From contig NZ_OY782755.1 in the NCBI RefSeq assembly GCF_963678165.1, positions 3,415,996-3,479,995 of the forward strand: a stretch of 64,000 nt of DNA, in the 5' to 3' direction. The position numbers and the translations under genes were made by a program. Below, in pieces: positions 8,812 to 18,482 of this stretch. The stretch comes from an uncultured Acetobacteroides sp. (GTDB taxonomy: Bacteria; Bacteroidota; Bacteroidia; Bacteroidales; ZOR0009). The notes below the pieces were generated by a model that worked only from the letters and a program-made list of their open reading frames with translations, was not told the origin of the DNA and ran no database searches. The number at the start of each line of letters is the position of its first letter. Positions within the stretch are counted from its first letter, which is position 1.

Positions 8812-10638
8812 CTACCATCCTGGGTTTTGAGTTAACCCGTACCCCTTATTTATTTCAGAAGGAGGGAATGCAGCCAAATACCACTTTGGGCTCCATCTGC
8901 CAGGTTTAGACCAATCGCGTTGTGATAGGTTAAACCTCTCGTACTTAAAGCTGCTTGGCCATCCTGTAGTCAGGCCATCTGTACGAGTTATATCTAATCC
9001 ATGCAGCTGCTTGGTAAAATCATCAGCCAACTTTCTTCGAATCATATCGAATAGGCGGGTATCTTCCAGCCCCAGCTCGCAAGCACGCTCGCGCAGAATT
9101 TCCTTTATTAGAACATTCTTATCAGTAAGATCTAAGCTAGGATTGCTTTCTACTAAACCGCCTAAACCTACTCTACCACGCACTAAATTCACCTGTTGAA
9201 TTGCCAAAGGAAGATTTTTGGTTTCTGCTAAAGCTTCCGCATAAATCAAGTACATTTCAGCCATACGCAGGTAGGGCCACGTTACAGATTTCATTCTATC
9301 AGAACCTTCCTGGATGTACTTGTACAGACCAAACCCAGACTTGTACCGATCCATATCTTTGGTAGTACGTTCACGTCCACCAATGTACATCTCCGCTTTG
9401 CGGCCTTTGAATGGAGCACCATTAACTAAAACCGTTTGGTAAAGTCTGGGATCCCTATTGGCAAACGGATTGGCAGCATGAGCAGGATTATTCCAATCGA
9501 AAGGCTTACCATCAGCCATGGGGAACATGTCCACATAATCGAGCGTTGGATTAAACATCCCATTTGCTTCTGCATCGGGGAAGTAGTAGTTATATCCTTC
9601 CCACGATTCGAATCTGTACTTTTGAGGCCTTGTTGAAATTAGCATTTCGGGATTCCCCCCCCCTGCACCACGCAAGAAGTAGGCATTCTTAAAGGCAGCC
9701 TGATAGTCTCCCCCTGTGTATAGTCCGTAGCGTCCTTGCGCGCTTTGCTCTTTAAAGAAGGCCTCACAGGCAGAAAGCGTACGATCCCAGAGCTCCTGCT
9801 TACGAGAACCAACCCAAACCTGTCGTTTTTCTACGGCAACCTGAGGGGGCTCGGTACTGTATGGTACATCATCATTAAATAGCGGACTGGCAGCAAACAG
9901 CAATATCTTGCACTTTAAACCCATAGCCCCAGCTTTGGTAAGCCTTCCATCCCAGTTCTCAATATCTTCGGGAGGAAGAGCCCAAGGAAGTTCGTTGGTG
10001 GCAATTGCTTCATCGAGGAGTGTAACCATAAAGTTGAGCGTTTCCTCGACCGTTGCTCTCGGATTGGTAAAATTCTCATTTATTTTAAGCGCATGGTTAA
10101 CAATGGGCAATCCGCCAAGATGGCGAAATGCATCAAAGTAGTTCATCGCAATCATGGTCTTAGCCTCGGCCTTTAGACGGCTTTTTTCGGCTTCGTCCAT
10201 ATCCTTCGTTCTTTCGATATTTTCTATAAATATCCAGCATTTACGAACGTTTTGCCACATACCCTCCTTGGCAAACCCCCAACGAGAATGCCCGCTGTTA
10301 TCTTCATAGCCAGCATTGTACGAACCACTGTAGTAAATGCTATTGGCAGTACCCCACGAGCAAGCCGTATTCATGCAGTCCGACAAGCATTCAAATGTCG
10401 ACATGTTCATTTTACCACCAATATCCGACCAGCTAAGAGGCAAACCATAGTAAAGGCCGCTATACGCATTCCAAAGGAATCGTCGAGCATACTCCGCCTT
10501 GCTAAATACCGAATCGACGTTAACGTCTACGCCAGGAGCCTTCTCTAGGAAGTCGTCCCCAACCTTAAGAGGTTCTACGCATGCACTCATAGAAGCCAAC
10601 ATCGCTAGCAGTACGATTATTGAGCGTATCTTTTTCAT
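8812..10638 (-). CDS. SusD/RagB-family outer-membrane lipoprotein (first pair)
   Basis: A 608-residue lipoprotein with a clear lipobox (LASMSACVEP, Cys about residue 20). It has the SusD order: N-terminal region with EYARRFLWNAYSGLYYGLPL, an AKTMIAMNYFDAFRHLGGLPIVN helix pair, LKCKILLFAASPLFND, and a C-terminal YLRMAEMYLIYAEALAET plus RERACELGLEDTRLFDMIRR. It sits 17 bp after its SusC partner. The size is at the upper end for the family, and the two SusD proteins of the operon are only distantly alike. Confidence 0.95.
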   Translation of the reverse strand: MKKIRSIIVLLAMLASMSACVEPLKVGDDFLEKAPGVDVNVDSVFSKAEYARRFLWNAYSGLYYGLPLSWSDIGGKMNMSTFECLSDCMNTACSWGTANSIYYSGSYNAGYEDNSGHSRWGFAKEGMWQNVRKCWIFIENIERTKDMDEAEKSRLKAEAKTMIAMNYFDAFRHLGGLPIVNHALKINENFTNPRATVEETLNFMVTLLDEAIATNELPWALPPEDIENWDGRLTKAGAMGLKCKILLFAASPLFNDDVPYSTEPPQVAVEKRQVWVGSRKQELWDRTLSACEAFFKEQSAQGRYGLYTGGDYQAAFKNAYFLRGAGGGNPEMLISTRPQKYRFESWEGYNYYFPDAEANGMFNPTLDYVDMFPMADGKPFDWNNPAHAANPFANRDPRLYQTVLVNGAPFKGRKAEMYIGGRERTTKDMDRYKSGFGLYKYIQEGSDRMKSVTWPYLRMAEMYLIYAEALAETKNLPLAIQQVNLVRGRVGLGGLVESNPSLDLTDKNVLIKEILRERACELGLEDTRLFDMIRRKLADDFTKQLHGLDITRTDGLTTGWPSSFKYERFNLSQRDWSKPGRWSPKWYLAAFPPSEINKGYGLTQNPGW

Positions 10639-10655
10639 ACCTTCTGTTTTTTTAA

Positions 10656-13600
10656 TTAAAACCCAATTTTCACCCCTGCACTAAACACCCTCATCAAAGG
10701 GTATGTAGGACGACTGTTAGTTCTAGATTCGGGATCTAGGAATTTGAGCTTAGAGAATGTCAACAGGTTGTACCCGCTAACAAACACCCTTAGCGACTTA
10801 ACCTTAGCCTTGCTTACAAACGCACCGGTTATGTTGTACCCCATCTCCACGTTTTTAAGCCTTACGTAGCTGGCATCCTTAAGCCATAGGGTAGACATGG
10901 CATAGTTATTGGCCAAGCCAGTGGACAAGGTGGCCCTTGGTAAGGTGGCCGAATTTCGGGTTTCTTCAGTCCAACGATTTTCGTACTGGGAAATCAGCAG
11001 CCCATGGTTTTGGATATCGCCCAAAGGCTGACGGAGCAGCTCGTCAAGCTGCCTAGACACCTGCGTTGCAGCGGCCCAGTTCATGCTGAAGTTGAAATCT
11101 TTATAGTCGAAGCCCAGCGTTAATCCTGCAGTAAAGCGAGGGTAGTTCGGGTATCCGATAGCCTTAACATCGTTTTGGTTGATTACGCCATCCTTGTTAA
11201 GGTCGACGTACACGCAGTCTCCATTCTGCAGCGTGATGCCATGTGATGGGAATTTAGTATTGAACTCCTTCTCGTAGCGGGCAACAGCTGTTTCGTCGTA
11301 GAATCCCCAGAACACACGTCCGAAAGGCTGATCAACAGACTGTCCGGTACGGTTCATATAGGCTTCGTCTTGGAGAACTTCGTCGCTGAAGACAATCTTG
11401 TTCTTGGTGTACGATAGGTTTCCCTTGATAAAGTACTTGAAGTCCTTGCCGATCTTATCGTCCCAGTTAACGCTAAACTCGCACCCCTTATTCTCGACCT
11501 TACCCATATTTACGGCAGGAAGCGTTATGGCAACGTATCCGGGAACCGTCCTTCTTGTAATCAGGATATCCGAGCGATCGTCCCTAAAGAAATCTGCGCT
11601 CAGCTTCAGCCTACTGTTAAAGAGGTTCATGTCAACCCCGTAGTTCTGCTTTACCGCCTTTTCCCAGGTTACGTCCTTGTTGCCGAGCTTTCCTTCGTAG
11701 GCGCCAGGCTGGTTGGAGGTAACGTTAACGCCAAAGTTGTAGCTATTGCCCCCAAGCACATACGAGTCGTCGAGGTATAAGAATCGGTCGTCTCCGATCT
11801 TATCGTTACCAACAATGCCGTACGATCCACGGAATTTCAGGTAGTTCACCACCTCCTGTGCCTTAAAGAAAGGCTCCTCGGAGACAATCCAACCCAATGA
11901 AGCGGCAGGGAATACGCCGTAGCGCTTGCTAGGAGCAAAGTTCTCCGAACCATTATAGCCAATATTAAAGTCGAACAGGTACTTCGACTTAAAGTCGTAG
12001 GTTACGCGGCCAACGAGGCCAACGTACCCCGATGGGATATCCGTGTATGTCTTGGGATAGTACTTTTTTGATTGGTTGTAAAGGATCAGCGCGCTAAGGT
12101 GGTTATCCCCAATGTCTCTTTTCCAGTTCAACCCTGCCTCTGTGTACCAGTTTCTTCCCCTATCAAAGTTTTCGCCATAGCCTAGGTCAACCTCGTCGCC
12201 GCTCTTCCTGTACGAAATAGAGCCATCGGCTCCCAGCACAGGGGTATAGTAGGGCTTTGAAGCCGATCGGTTCTTATTCTGGTAGTAGGTGCTGTTGTAA
12301 GCACCTTTGATCTTTAGCGATAGCCCAGAGGTTACGAAGTCCAGCTTCTGATCCAGCTGAAAGTCAAGGTTCAGGTCGTTGTCTACCCGCTTTTGGTATC
12401 CTCGCCCATAGTAGATATCCAACCCATCAGATCCTGGATTCGAAATGTAGTCTGGGTTGGTTTTTATCCACTTACCGTCCACAATACCTGCACCTGAGAA
12501 GGGGGTTGCCCTATAGAGGAACCTAAAGATCTCTTCCTGCGTTTGGCCGGATATGGGCTGGTTCTTCTCCGCAACAACACCTCCAATGTTTACCGACATC
12601 ACGGTAGTTTTCGTCAAATCGAAGTCGATATTTGCGCGGTAGTTGTACCTATTATACTTATAGTTCGATTCGCTGCTGGAATCGAATGTTTTGAAAAGCC
12701 CATTCTGGCTTGTCATTCCGAGAGAAACGAAGTAGCGAACCCGATCAATTCCCCCGTTTATATTGATGTTGTGCTGGCTTTGGGTGGTAAAGTCCTTTAA
12801 GCAGTAGTCCATCCAATCCATGTCAGGATACAGAATGGGGTTGGAATGGGTTCGGAATGCCTCCATAACCGTAGGCGTAAAGCGAGATTTGGTAACATCG
12901 CCCCCATCGCGGGTCAGCGCCTCGTTGTAGTACTGGGCGTACTGGTAGCTATTGGCAAACTCCAGCAGCTGGGTAGGAACCTGAACGCCAAAAGACGAAG
13001 AAATCGAGATCTGGGCCTTTCCCTGCTTTCCGCGCTTGGTGGTAACAATAATAACCCCGTTGGCGCCACGTACCCCGAACACCGCCGTTGCAGAGGCATC
13101 CTTCAGGATACTTAAGCTCTCGATCTCGTTGGGGTCTAGCTGAAAGAAGTTACGCTCAACCCCATCAACTAGCACCAGAGGGGTAGAGCTACTGGCCGAC
13201 AAAGAACCGATACCACGAACGAACAGCTCGGGGTTGTCGGCACCTGGCTCGCCGGTATACTGAACTGAAGAAACGCCGGTAACCTTACCCGCTAGGGCGT
13301 TGCCCAGCGATGCGGTTGGGGATTTCAGCAGCTCGTCGCCCTTCATCCCGGTTACGGCTCCCGTAGAGGTTACCTTCTTTTGCTGTCCGTAGCCCACAAC
13401 CATTACCTCGTCTAGCACCTTCGAGGCATCCTTGAGCACGACATTAAAGCTCGTTTTCCCATTCAGCGAGATCTCCTGCGTCTCAAATCCAACGAATGAG
13501 ATCACCAGAACGCCCTTCAGATCGGGGCACTTGATGGTGAACATGCCGTTAACATTTGCAGCAACGCCGCTGGTTGGTGCTCCCTTATAGTACACCGTGG

Positions 13601-13787
13601 CCCCAATAACGGGATTCCCCGCTTGGTCCTTGATCTGTCCCTTTACCTCTATTCCCTTTTTACCTTGCGCTTGAAGGCTGCTAGGACTAGCGCCTCCAGC
13701 GGCATACAGCAAAATAGAAAAAGAACACATTAGAAAAACAAGAAGTGTTTTCCTAGAGAGCGCTTTCCTTCTTTTCTCTTTTTCCAT
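10656..13787 (-). CDS. SusC/RagA-family TonB-dependent outer-membrane transporter (first pair)
   Basis: A 1043-residue receptor and first gene of the susC-susD-susC-susD operon. After a long signal region comes the carboxypeptidase-regulatory-like domain (GIEVKGQIKDQAGNPVIGAT, about residues 44-120), the typical LDEVMVVGYGQQKKVTSTGAV linker, the plug with LFVRGIGSLS and PLVLVDGVERNFFQLDPNEIESL (about 180-245), and a barrel ending MRVFSAGVKIGF. It would import a polymer or large ligand with TonB energy. No anti-sigma factor, hybrid two-component or SusR-type regulator is adjacent, so its control is not evident here. Confidence 0.96.
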   Translation of the reverse strand: MEKEKRRKALSRKTLLVFLMCSFSILLYAAGGASPSSLQAQGKKGIEVKGQIKDQAGNPVIGATVYYKGAPTSGVAANVNGMFTIKCPDLKGVLVISFVGFETQEISLNGKTSFNVVLKDASKVLDEVMVVGYGQQKKVTSTGAVTGMKGDELLKSPTASLGNALAGKVTGVSSVQYTGEPGADNPELFVRGIGSLSASSSTPLVLVDGVERNFFQLDPNEIESLSILKDASATAVFGVRGANGVIIVTTKRGKQGKAQISISSSFGVQVPTQLLEFANSYQYAQYYNEALTRDGGDVTKSRFTPTVMEAFRTHSNPILYPDMDWMDYCLKDFTTQSQHNININGGIDRVRYFVSLGMTSQNGLFKTFDSSSESNYKYNRYNYRANIDFDLTKTTVMSVNIGGVVAEKNQPISGQTQEEIFRFLYRATPFSGAGIVDGKWIKTNPDYISNPGSDGLDIYYGRGYQKRVDNDLNLDFQLDQKLDFVTSGLSLKIKGAYNSTYYQNKNRSASKPYYTPVLGADGSISYRKSGDEVDLGYGENFDRGRNWYTEAGLNWKRDIGDNHLSALILYNQSKKYYPKTYTDIPSGYVGLVGRVTYDFKSKYLFDFNIGYNGSENFAPSKRYGVFPAASLGWIVSEEPFFKAQEVVNYLKFRGSYGIVGNDKIGDDRFLYLDDSYVLGGNSYNFGVNVTSNQPGAYEGKLGNKDVTWEKAVKQNYGVDMNLFNSRLKLSADFFRDDRSDILITRRTVPGYVAITLPAVNMGKVENKGCEFSVNWDDKIGKDFKYFIKGNLSYTKNKIVFSDEVLQDEAYMNRTGQSVDQPFGRVFWGFYDETAVARYEKEFNTKFPSHGITLQNGDCVYVDLNKDGVINQNDVKAIGYPNYPRFTAGLTLGFDYKDFNFSMNWAAATQVSRQLDELLRQPLGDIQNHGLLISQYENRWTEETRNSATLPRATLSTGLANNYAMSTLWLKDASYVRLKNVEMGYNITGAFVSKAKVKSLRVFVSGYNLLTFSKLKFLDPESRTNSRPTYPLMRVFSAGVKIGF

Positions 13788-14257
13788 AGCACAGAAAATT
13801 GTTTAACAATTAGATTCCTCGGTTGGTCCTTTTAACAAAATAACGTTTACACGGCAATATTAACGAATACGGGCAACAGCAACGGTGCGTTTTCAGTTCA
13901 ATTTAAGGAGGAAATTCATTCATTTTTTTGCTACACACCAGCAACCGTTTTACACATATCTCTACAATAAAGACACTTGCAAAGTAAAAGTCGATTTTAG
14001 CTTAAATAATTCACCCTCCACTCGACCTTCCGATGAAACAACCCATACGCCCCATAACGCCCAAAGTTGCTTCACCCTTTTTACGTGAATATTTACATAA
14101 AATGTACTTACTCATGTTATAGGGCGACGACACTTCGATACGCACGCCTGCACACACCATTAACAACATCCAAAAAACTGTCGTTTACCCCATTGCAGCT
14201 AGGCACAAAGGGGACTAGCAGCAGAAGGGAGCTTCGCCGAGGTTGCTACCGTAGCAT
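13788..14257. other. Intergenic region upstream of the susCD operon
   Basis: This 470-bp stretch must hold the susCD promoter, but no exact TAnnTTTG element was found near 13787; the nearest match, TTATTTTG on the minus strand, is one base short. A small inverted repeat AATTGTTTAACAATT lies within 25 bp of the susC start. Short open frames here have no recognisable product. Confidence 0.5.
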
Positions 14258-14419
14258 GCGCAACACCACTACGGCCCCAAGTCCAACATCGTGGCCACCG
14301 GCGTTGTGACATCGAAGAGTATGACCATCGGCGACCACACCATTCCGGTATCGGCCACCGCCCTTTGGAACCCCGAGTTCAACAGCGGGAATATCCAGCT
14401 AGCGGTGAACCTATTCTAG
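14258..14419 (+). pseudogene. Truncated second copy of the glycerol-locus porin C-terminus
   Basis: The plus-strand frame here reads AQHHYGPKSNIVATGVVTSK and onward to AVNLF and stop, matching the last 50 or so residues of the protein at 1827-2594 with about ten substitutions. An in-frame TAG at 14252 sits just upstream and no start is available, so it is a 3' gene fragment. The following 40 bp and the terminator are identical to those after the intact gene, whereas the coding part has drifted, mostly at third positions and conservative changes. This suggests a once-functional paralog that later lost its 5' end. Confidence 0.9.
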
Positions 14420-14457
14420 CATTTTCTGATGTAAGCCTTTTTATATTTTATTCATAG

Positions 14458-14487
14458 AGCCAGATGCCGGGAGGTTTCTGGCTTTTT
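14458..14487 (+). terminator. Duplicate of the glycerol-operon terminator
   Basis: The same AGCCAGA/TCTGGCT hairpin as at 2633-2665 with a T6 run. It follows the porin-tail pseudogene and precedes array B, as the original precedes array A. Confidence 0.85.
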
Positions 14488-14524
14488 TGTTGGCGGCCCC
14501 AACGGGCTTGCACCATGGGAGCGC

Positions 14525-14795
14525 ATGGAGCATTGTAGATGCACAACGATCCATTGCAACCCTACAATGATCTATTGTAATCCTACAACGATCTATTGTA
14601 ACCCTACAACGATCCATTGTAACCCTACAATGATCCATTGTAACCCTACAATGCCCCATTGCAACCCTACAACGATCCATTGTAACCCTACAATGATCTA
14701 TTGTAACCCTACAATGATCTATTGCAACCCTACAATGATCTATTGCAACCCTACAATGGAGCAATGTAAACCTACAATGGAGCAACGCAAAATAG
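14525..14795. repeat. Array B: twelve-copy 21-bp tandem repeat
   Basis: ACAA begins at 14543, 14564, 14585, 14606, 14627, 14648, 14669, 14690, 14711, 14732, 14753 and 14774: twelve copies spaced exactly 21 bp. The unit is close to ACAAYGATCYATTGYAACCC plus T. Each unit contains the inverted repeat CAATG-ATC-CATTG, so one small palindrome recurs every two helical turns. Variation is mostly C/T transitions at fixed columns. Long open frames on both strands (14441-14785 minus, 14525-14941 plus) are artefacts of the three-divisible period. It ends about 170 bp before the gene at 14967. Confidence 0.96.
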
Positions 14796-14966
14796 CGATA
14801 TATCTAATTTTCAAGAATTTGTATGTTTTAAAAAACAAACAAAACCTATGTTATGCCATCATGAGATTGCCAGAACGCATTTTATGCTGTAAAACATGTT
14901 TTCAAAATGAAACTCGCCACAAATCCTTAACGTATAAATAGCATTATTAACTAAACTTCTCAAACC

Positions 14967-15590
14967 ATGTCAAAGCGTGACGTTATCATTAACTACTTTA
15001 GGATGTCTGATTATGAGCTATCCACCTTTTCTCAGAATGTATCGAAGAAGCTAACAGGAAATGTAAACTTTAAGTTTGACGCCGCTACGCTTACAATGCT
15101 CGACGAGCGAACGACTACATATGTCGGGTCGCTAGTAAAGGCGCGGTCGGGTGCGCCGCACGATATCACCGAGAAGAACGTACAGAAGGAGCTGGTGTGC
15201 GCATGCCTGCATGATATTGCGATGGAGGTAAACGTGCAGGCCAAGGGGGATATCGTGAAGCTGCAGTCGAGCGGGTTTAACCTGCCCAAGGAGCCCAAGA
15301 AAAAGGGGGTGCTGCCCAAGCCCACCAAGTTTAAGGTGGCGAGCGGCACCAATAAGGGCGACTTGCTGTGCGAGGTAAACTCCAACCCAGATGCCTTTGT
15401 GTACAATTTCTACTCGGCACCGGTGCCTGCACCCGAAAACATCAACGAGTGGCGGCTTACCCCTTCGTCGACGCGCAAGAAGAATATCTCGGGCTTTACG
15501 CCGGGCAAGGAGTACGAGCTGAAGTGCGCCTACCAGGGCAGCGAGGATACGCTAACATTTAGCGAAAGCGTCCGAATTTTCGCCCAGTAG
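14967..15590 (+). CDS. Hypothetical protein: helical N-terminus plus FN3-like C-terminus, beside array B
   Basis: A 207-residue product without signal peptide or membrane segment. Residues 1-100 look helical (SDYELSTFSQNVSKKLTGN, then HDITEKNVQKELVCACLHDIAMEV). A Pro/Lys-rich linker (LPKEPKKKGVLPKPTKFKV) leads to a C-terminal beta domain of about 85 residues with SDYE-independent FN3-like features: NISGFTPGKEYELKCAY matches the usual L-x-P-G-x-x-Y turn of fibronectin type III. I recognise the general layout as one common in Bacteroidota, but no function is known to me. Its codon use becomes more GC-rich than the surrounding intergenic DNA. It stands alone between array B and a strong hairpin. 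Confidence 0.78.
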   Translation: MSKRDVIINYFRMSDYELSTFSQNVSKKLTGNVNFKFDAATLTMLDERTTTYVGSLVKARSGAPHDITEKNVQKELVCACLHDIAMEVNVQAKGDIVKLQSSGFNLPKEPKKKGVLPKPTKFKVASGTNKGDLLCEVNSNPDAFVYNFYSAPVPAPENINEWRLTPSSTRKKNISGFTPGKEYELKCAYQGSEDTLTFSESVRIFAQ

Positions 15591-15607
15591 CCGCTCCGAA
15601 CTACTGC

Positions 15608-15649
15608 ATACGCCAAGGGGCAGCCTGTACGGGCTGCCCCTTGGCGTAT
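15608..15649 (+). terminator. Perfect 18-bp hairpin after the FN3-like gene
   Basis: Arms ATACGCCAAGGGGCAGCC and its exact complement with a 6-nt loop, starting 18 bp after the stop codon. No U-tract follows on either strand, so termination is plausible but not certain; it could instead protect the 3' end. Confidence 0.6.
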
Positions 15650-16084
15650 AGGGACGATTGAGAATTGTACAGAAGCGCTTCTATCCCCATCGCATAAAAA
15701 AAGGGCTGCTCCTCGCGGACATCCCTCATCTTGTCTAAAAACGTAAACTAATGAACTAACCTAATCTAAACACACATCTATAATGAAACAATCAATTCAA
15801 ATACGCTGAGCTCTGCCGTGCCGCAACGCTTGTGCATTGGCAGGAGCCCGTTCATTCTCTGTTTTGCGACGGCAAGTAAGCAAACGGATGTTAGCTGAGC
15901 GGTAGGTGCAAGCTACCAAATTGTGAATTATGGATGGTGATCGTGGGGTGCGCCTGAGCGTATTGTAGCCACCTGTTCGGCGGGGGCTTCTGCCAGAATT
16001 CAAAAAGCATAAACAGCGAATGGCAGCAAGCCACCTTCAGCGGATGTGGGAGGCAGGACTGGCGAAAGTAGATCAACCTACCCA
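15650..16084. other. Intergenic region with no recognised feature
   Basis: Short frames on both strands lack any family resemblance or start context. I see no repeat array or RNA gene here. Confidence 0.5.
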
Positions 16085-16131
16085 TAAAATAACGAACGAG
16101 CCTAAGCAACAACTGCTCAGGCCCGCTCGTT
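16085..16131 (-). terminator. Probable terminator of the glycoside hydrolase gene
   Basis: AACGAGC...GCTCGTT with an inner AAGCA/TGCT pairing makes an imperfect hairpin; on the minus strand it is followed by ATTTTA. It lies 80 bp past the stop of the hydrolase. Confidence 0.55.
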
Positions 16132-16209
16132 TACTATTATACGTCTAAAAAAAAGATCTTCTTCTAGCGTCGCTTAGCTTTCGAAATACCTTCGTATAGC
16201 CTCCACCAT

Positions 16210-18459
16210 CTACAGTTTCACCACCTTAACGTTGTCGAGCATCAGCAGGTTGATGTTGCCATTCATGTTGCGGTTATGCTTCTCGTAGGTGAGCTTAAGG
16301 GTGTTGGTTCCCCTCTTCAGCTGTACGCGAACGACATTGGAGCGGCTCCAATCGCTCCAGGCATCCTTTTCGACAATCGGGAATACCATGGTAGCCACCT
16401 GCTTCCCGTTGATCCAAAGCGTGCGAAGGGCGGCAGAGTTCCCGCAGCACATGCGGTCGGTTCCATTCGAGTAGCGGAAGGTGAGCAGGTAGTCGCCCTC
16501 CTCGCCTACCGTTACGGGAATGGCGACTTTCGTGTTCTTGGTGGGCGACATCTCCACAAAACCTTTGCCGGAGAAGCTGGTATAGGGTAGATCCGACTTA
16601 GGGTTGAAGTCTTCTGCTTCGGCCGTAAAGGTTTTTGTCTGAGGTTCGATGGCAATCGGATTGCTAAGGAACGACTCGTACCCACGCGCATCTACCGCCT
16701 TCACCTGATACTCGGTGTAGCAGTCATCATTGCCAATGGCATAGGTGGTATCGGGAGTTCCATGCAGCGGCTTGCCGTTGCGGTACAGCTCGTACACGCC
16801 GGCGCCTGCAACCCTCCGCCAGGCCAGCACGCCAGCGTTAAGGGTAACCACCGGAGTTGCAGGGGCAAAGTCAACGCTCCGCAGGTTTACCTTCGATGGG
16901 GCAAACGGCGCATTCTTCATCTTGATGCTGATGTTGAGCACGCCCGAAGCGTTACCATCAACAAAAGGTTGCTGCTCTACGCCGTTTACGGTGAACGAGG
17001 CTATCTCGTAGCCAAACCCATCGACAGCGACGTTGATGGTAGCATTGCGGTACTTAAAGCCGGCAAGCGAGTACCTACCCGCGTAAGCCTGCGGGATTAC
17101 GGGCGCAAAGGCAATGCCGTTGGGCTCGAAGTTCATCCCCAGGATCACCTTATAGGTCATCCCGATGTTGGCACCCACGCTCCATAGCTGGCGGTCGGAG
17201 TTGATGGCGGTTCCGTGGCTATCGCCCGTCGATGCCACAAAGTTCTCCTTGTTGGTAAGGTAGATGGCGGCAGCTCGGTAGATGGACGACATGCCGTAGG
17301 TCAGCGCAGCCTCGTTCCTCACCTTTGCGGCGGCAATATTCCAGAATGCCTGCACGAAGGGCCACACGCTGTTGTTGTGGTAGGGCCCAACCTCGGGTAT
17401 CTGGGGGTATATGCACGTAGTACCATATTCGGTGATGGGGGTATTGGCAACTACCGACTGGCTACGCTCACCATCGGCCACGTTGTAGATAACGGCAAGC
17501 GCCTCTCCAAGCGCCTCCGATCGGGGCGATAGCGATATCGAGCTGATACCGTACAGGTACTGCCCGTAGTAGCCCTTATCGCCCATCCACAGCTGGGTGT
17601 TGATGCCACGCTTCACCGCTTCGGCCAGCTTACCATACTTTTCGCCCTTAATGCCAAGGATTTTTTCGATGCTATTTAAGATGTTGTAGGTTTGATAGTG
17701 TACCACCGATGTCCCAAGGTTTGCCGAGCGGTAGATATCGATGGGCTTCATCCACTGTGGGTAGGTTTGCTCCCTCCAATCTAGGAACGATGATTCGCCC
17801 AGCGGAAGGCTTCCGGGGTAGAAGATGGTTTTCAGGTCGGCTTCTACCGTATTCCTTATAATAGGATAGATGGTTTCCAGCCATTTCCTGTCGCCGGTGT
17901 ACTTGTACACCTCCCACGCGGCAAGCGCCCACGTATTACGGTCGCTCGAAATCGGCCACGACCCACCCGAACCGGTATCCTGAATGATGTGGCCATCTTT
18001 GGTCTTGCGCATCAGCCCTCGCATGGCAACCTCAGGGTCGGCAATGGCAATGCCCAGAATGGTAGCGTAGCTAAGGTCGCGCGTCCACACGCCTCCCCAG
18101 CTTTTGCCCGTGTCAAAGTAGCCATCCTTGGTACGAAGCAGATCGAGCTCATTCAACGTCATGTTGTAGAGCGCATCCACCATCGGCACCGACGACTTTA
18201 GCTGCGGATAGCTGGTGTTTTTTAGTATGATTGATCGCTTGTAGGCGCCCGTAGTGCTGCTAAAGGCAGGTTCGTCGTTTCCGTTGAAGGTGGAGTATAG
18301 CGTATCGCCCTTCAGGAAGGCACGATCAGCCTTCCACGTCACCAAATCGGAAAAGATGGAGAAGTTCGGCGAGGTAAATATGGCCCTTTGCGAAGGTTGC
18401 GCGCTGCCTCCGAAGCAAGCGGCAACAGCCAACGCCATAGCGGTTATTTTATGTCTCAT
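16210..18459 (-). CDS. Secreted six-hairpin glycoside hydrolase with C-terminal CBM6/35-like domain
   Basis: A 749-residue exported protein (signal peptide MRHKITAMALAVAACFGGSAQ). Residues about 90-480 form an (alpha/alpha)6-type catalytic region: GVWTRDLSYATILGIA, SSDRNTWALAAWEVYKYTGD and YHNNSVWPFVQAFWNIAAAK are typical of debranching-enzyme/GH63-like six-hairpin hydrolases. A short beta domain (about 500-610) precedes a C-terminal carbohydrate-binding module of the CBM6/35 kind (TAEAEDFNPKSDLP, then RYSNGTD and NTLKLTYEKH). The exact GH family and substrate cannot be fixed by eye; an alpha-glucan- or alpha-mannan-like target is only a guess. It may assist the susCD system 2.4 kb away on the same strand, but it has its own promoter. 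Confidence 0.8.
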   Translation of the reverse strand: MRHKITAMALAVAACFGGSAQPSQRAIFTSPNFSIFSDLVTWKADRAFLKGDTLYSTFNGNDEPAFSSTTGAYKRSIILKNTSYPQLKSSVPMVDALYNMTLNELDLLRTKDGYFDTGKSWGGVWTRDLSYATILGIAIADPEVAMRGLMRKTKDGHIIQDTGSGGSWPISSDRNTWALAAWEVYKYTGDRKWLETIYPIIRNTVEADLKTIFYPGSLPLGESSFLDWREQTYPQWMKPIDIYRSANLGTSVVHYQTYNILNSIEKILGIKGEKYGKLAEAVKRGINTQLWMGDKGYYGQYLYGISSISLSPRSEALGEALAVIYNVADGERSQSVVANTPITEYGTTCIYPQIPEVGPYHNNSVWPFVQAFWNIAAAKVRNEAALTYGMSSIYRAAAIYLTNKENFVASTGDSHGTAINSDRQLWSVGANIGMTYKVILGMNFEPNGIAFAPVIPQAYAGRYSLAGFKYRNATINVAVDGFGYEIASFTVNGVEQQPFVDGNASGVLNISIKMKNAPFAPSKVNLRSVDFAPATPVVTLNAGVLAWRRVAGAGVYELYRNGKPLHGTPDTTYAIGNDDCYTEYQVKAVDARGYESFLSNPIAIEPQTKTFTAEAEDFNPKSDLPYTSFSGKGFVEMSPTKNTKVAIPVTVGEEGDYLLTFRYSNGTDRMCCGNSAALRTLWINGKQVATMVFPIVEKDAWSDWSRSNVVRVQLKRGTNTLKLTYEKHNRNMNGNINLLMLDNVKVVKL

Positions 18460-18482
18460 CAGGTAAGGATTTGCTTAATCCC

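Noticed and set aside
14441..14941. Open frames of 114 and 138 codons on both strands over array B
   Set aside because: Both strands are open at once over a tandem repeat, which is a period artefact; the deduced Cys/Asn-rich peptides resemble no protein family.
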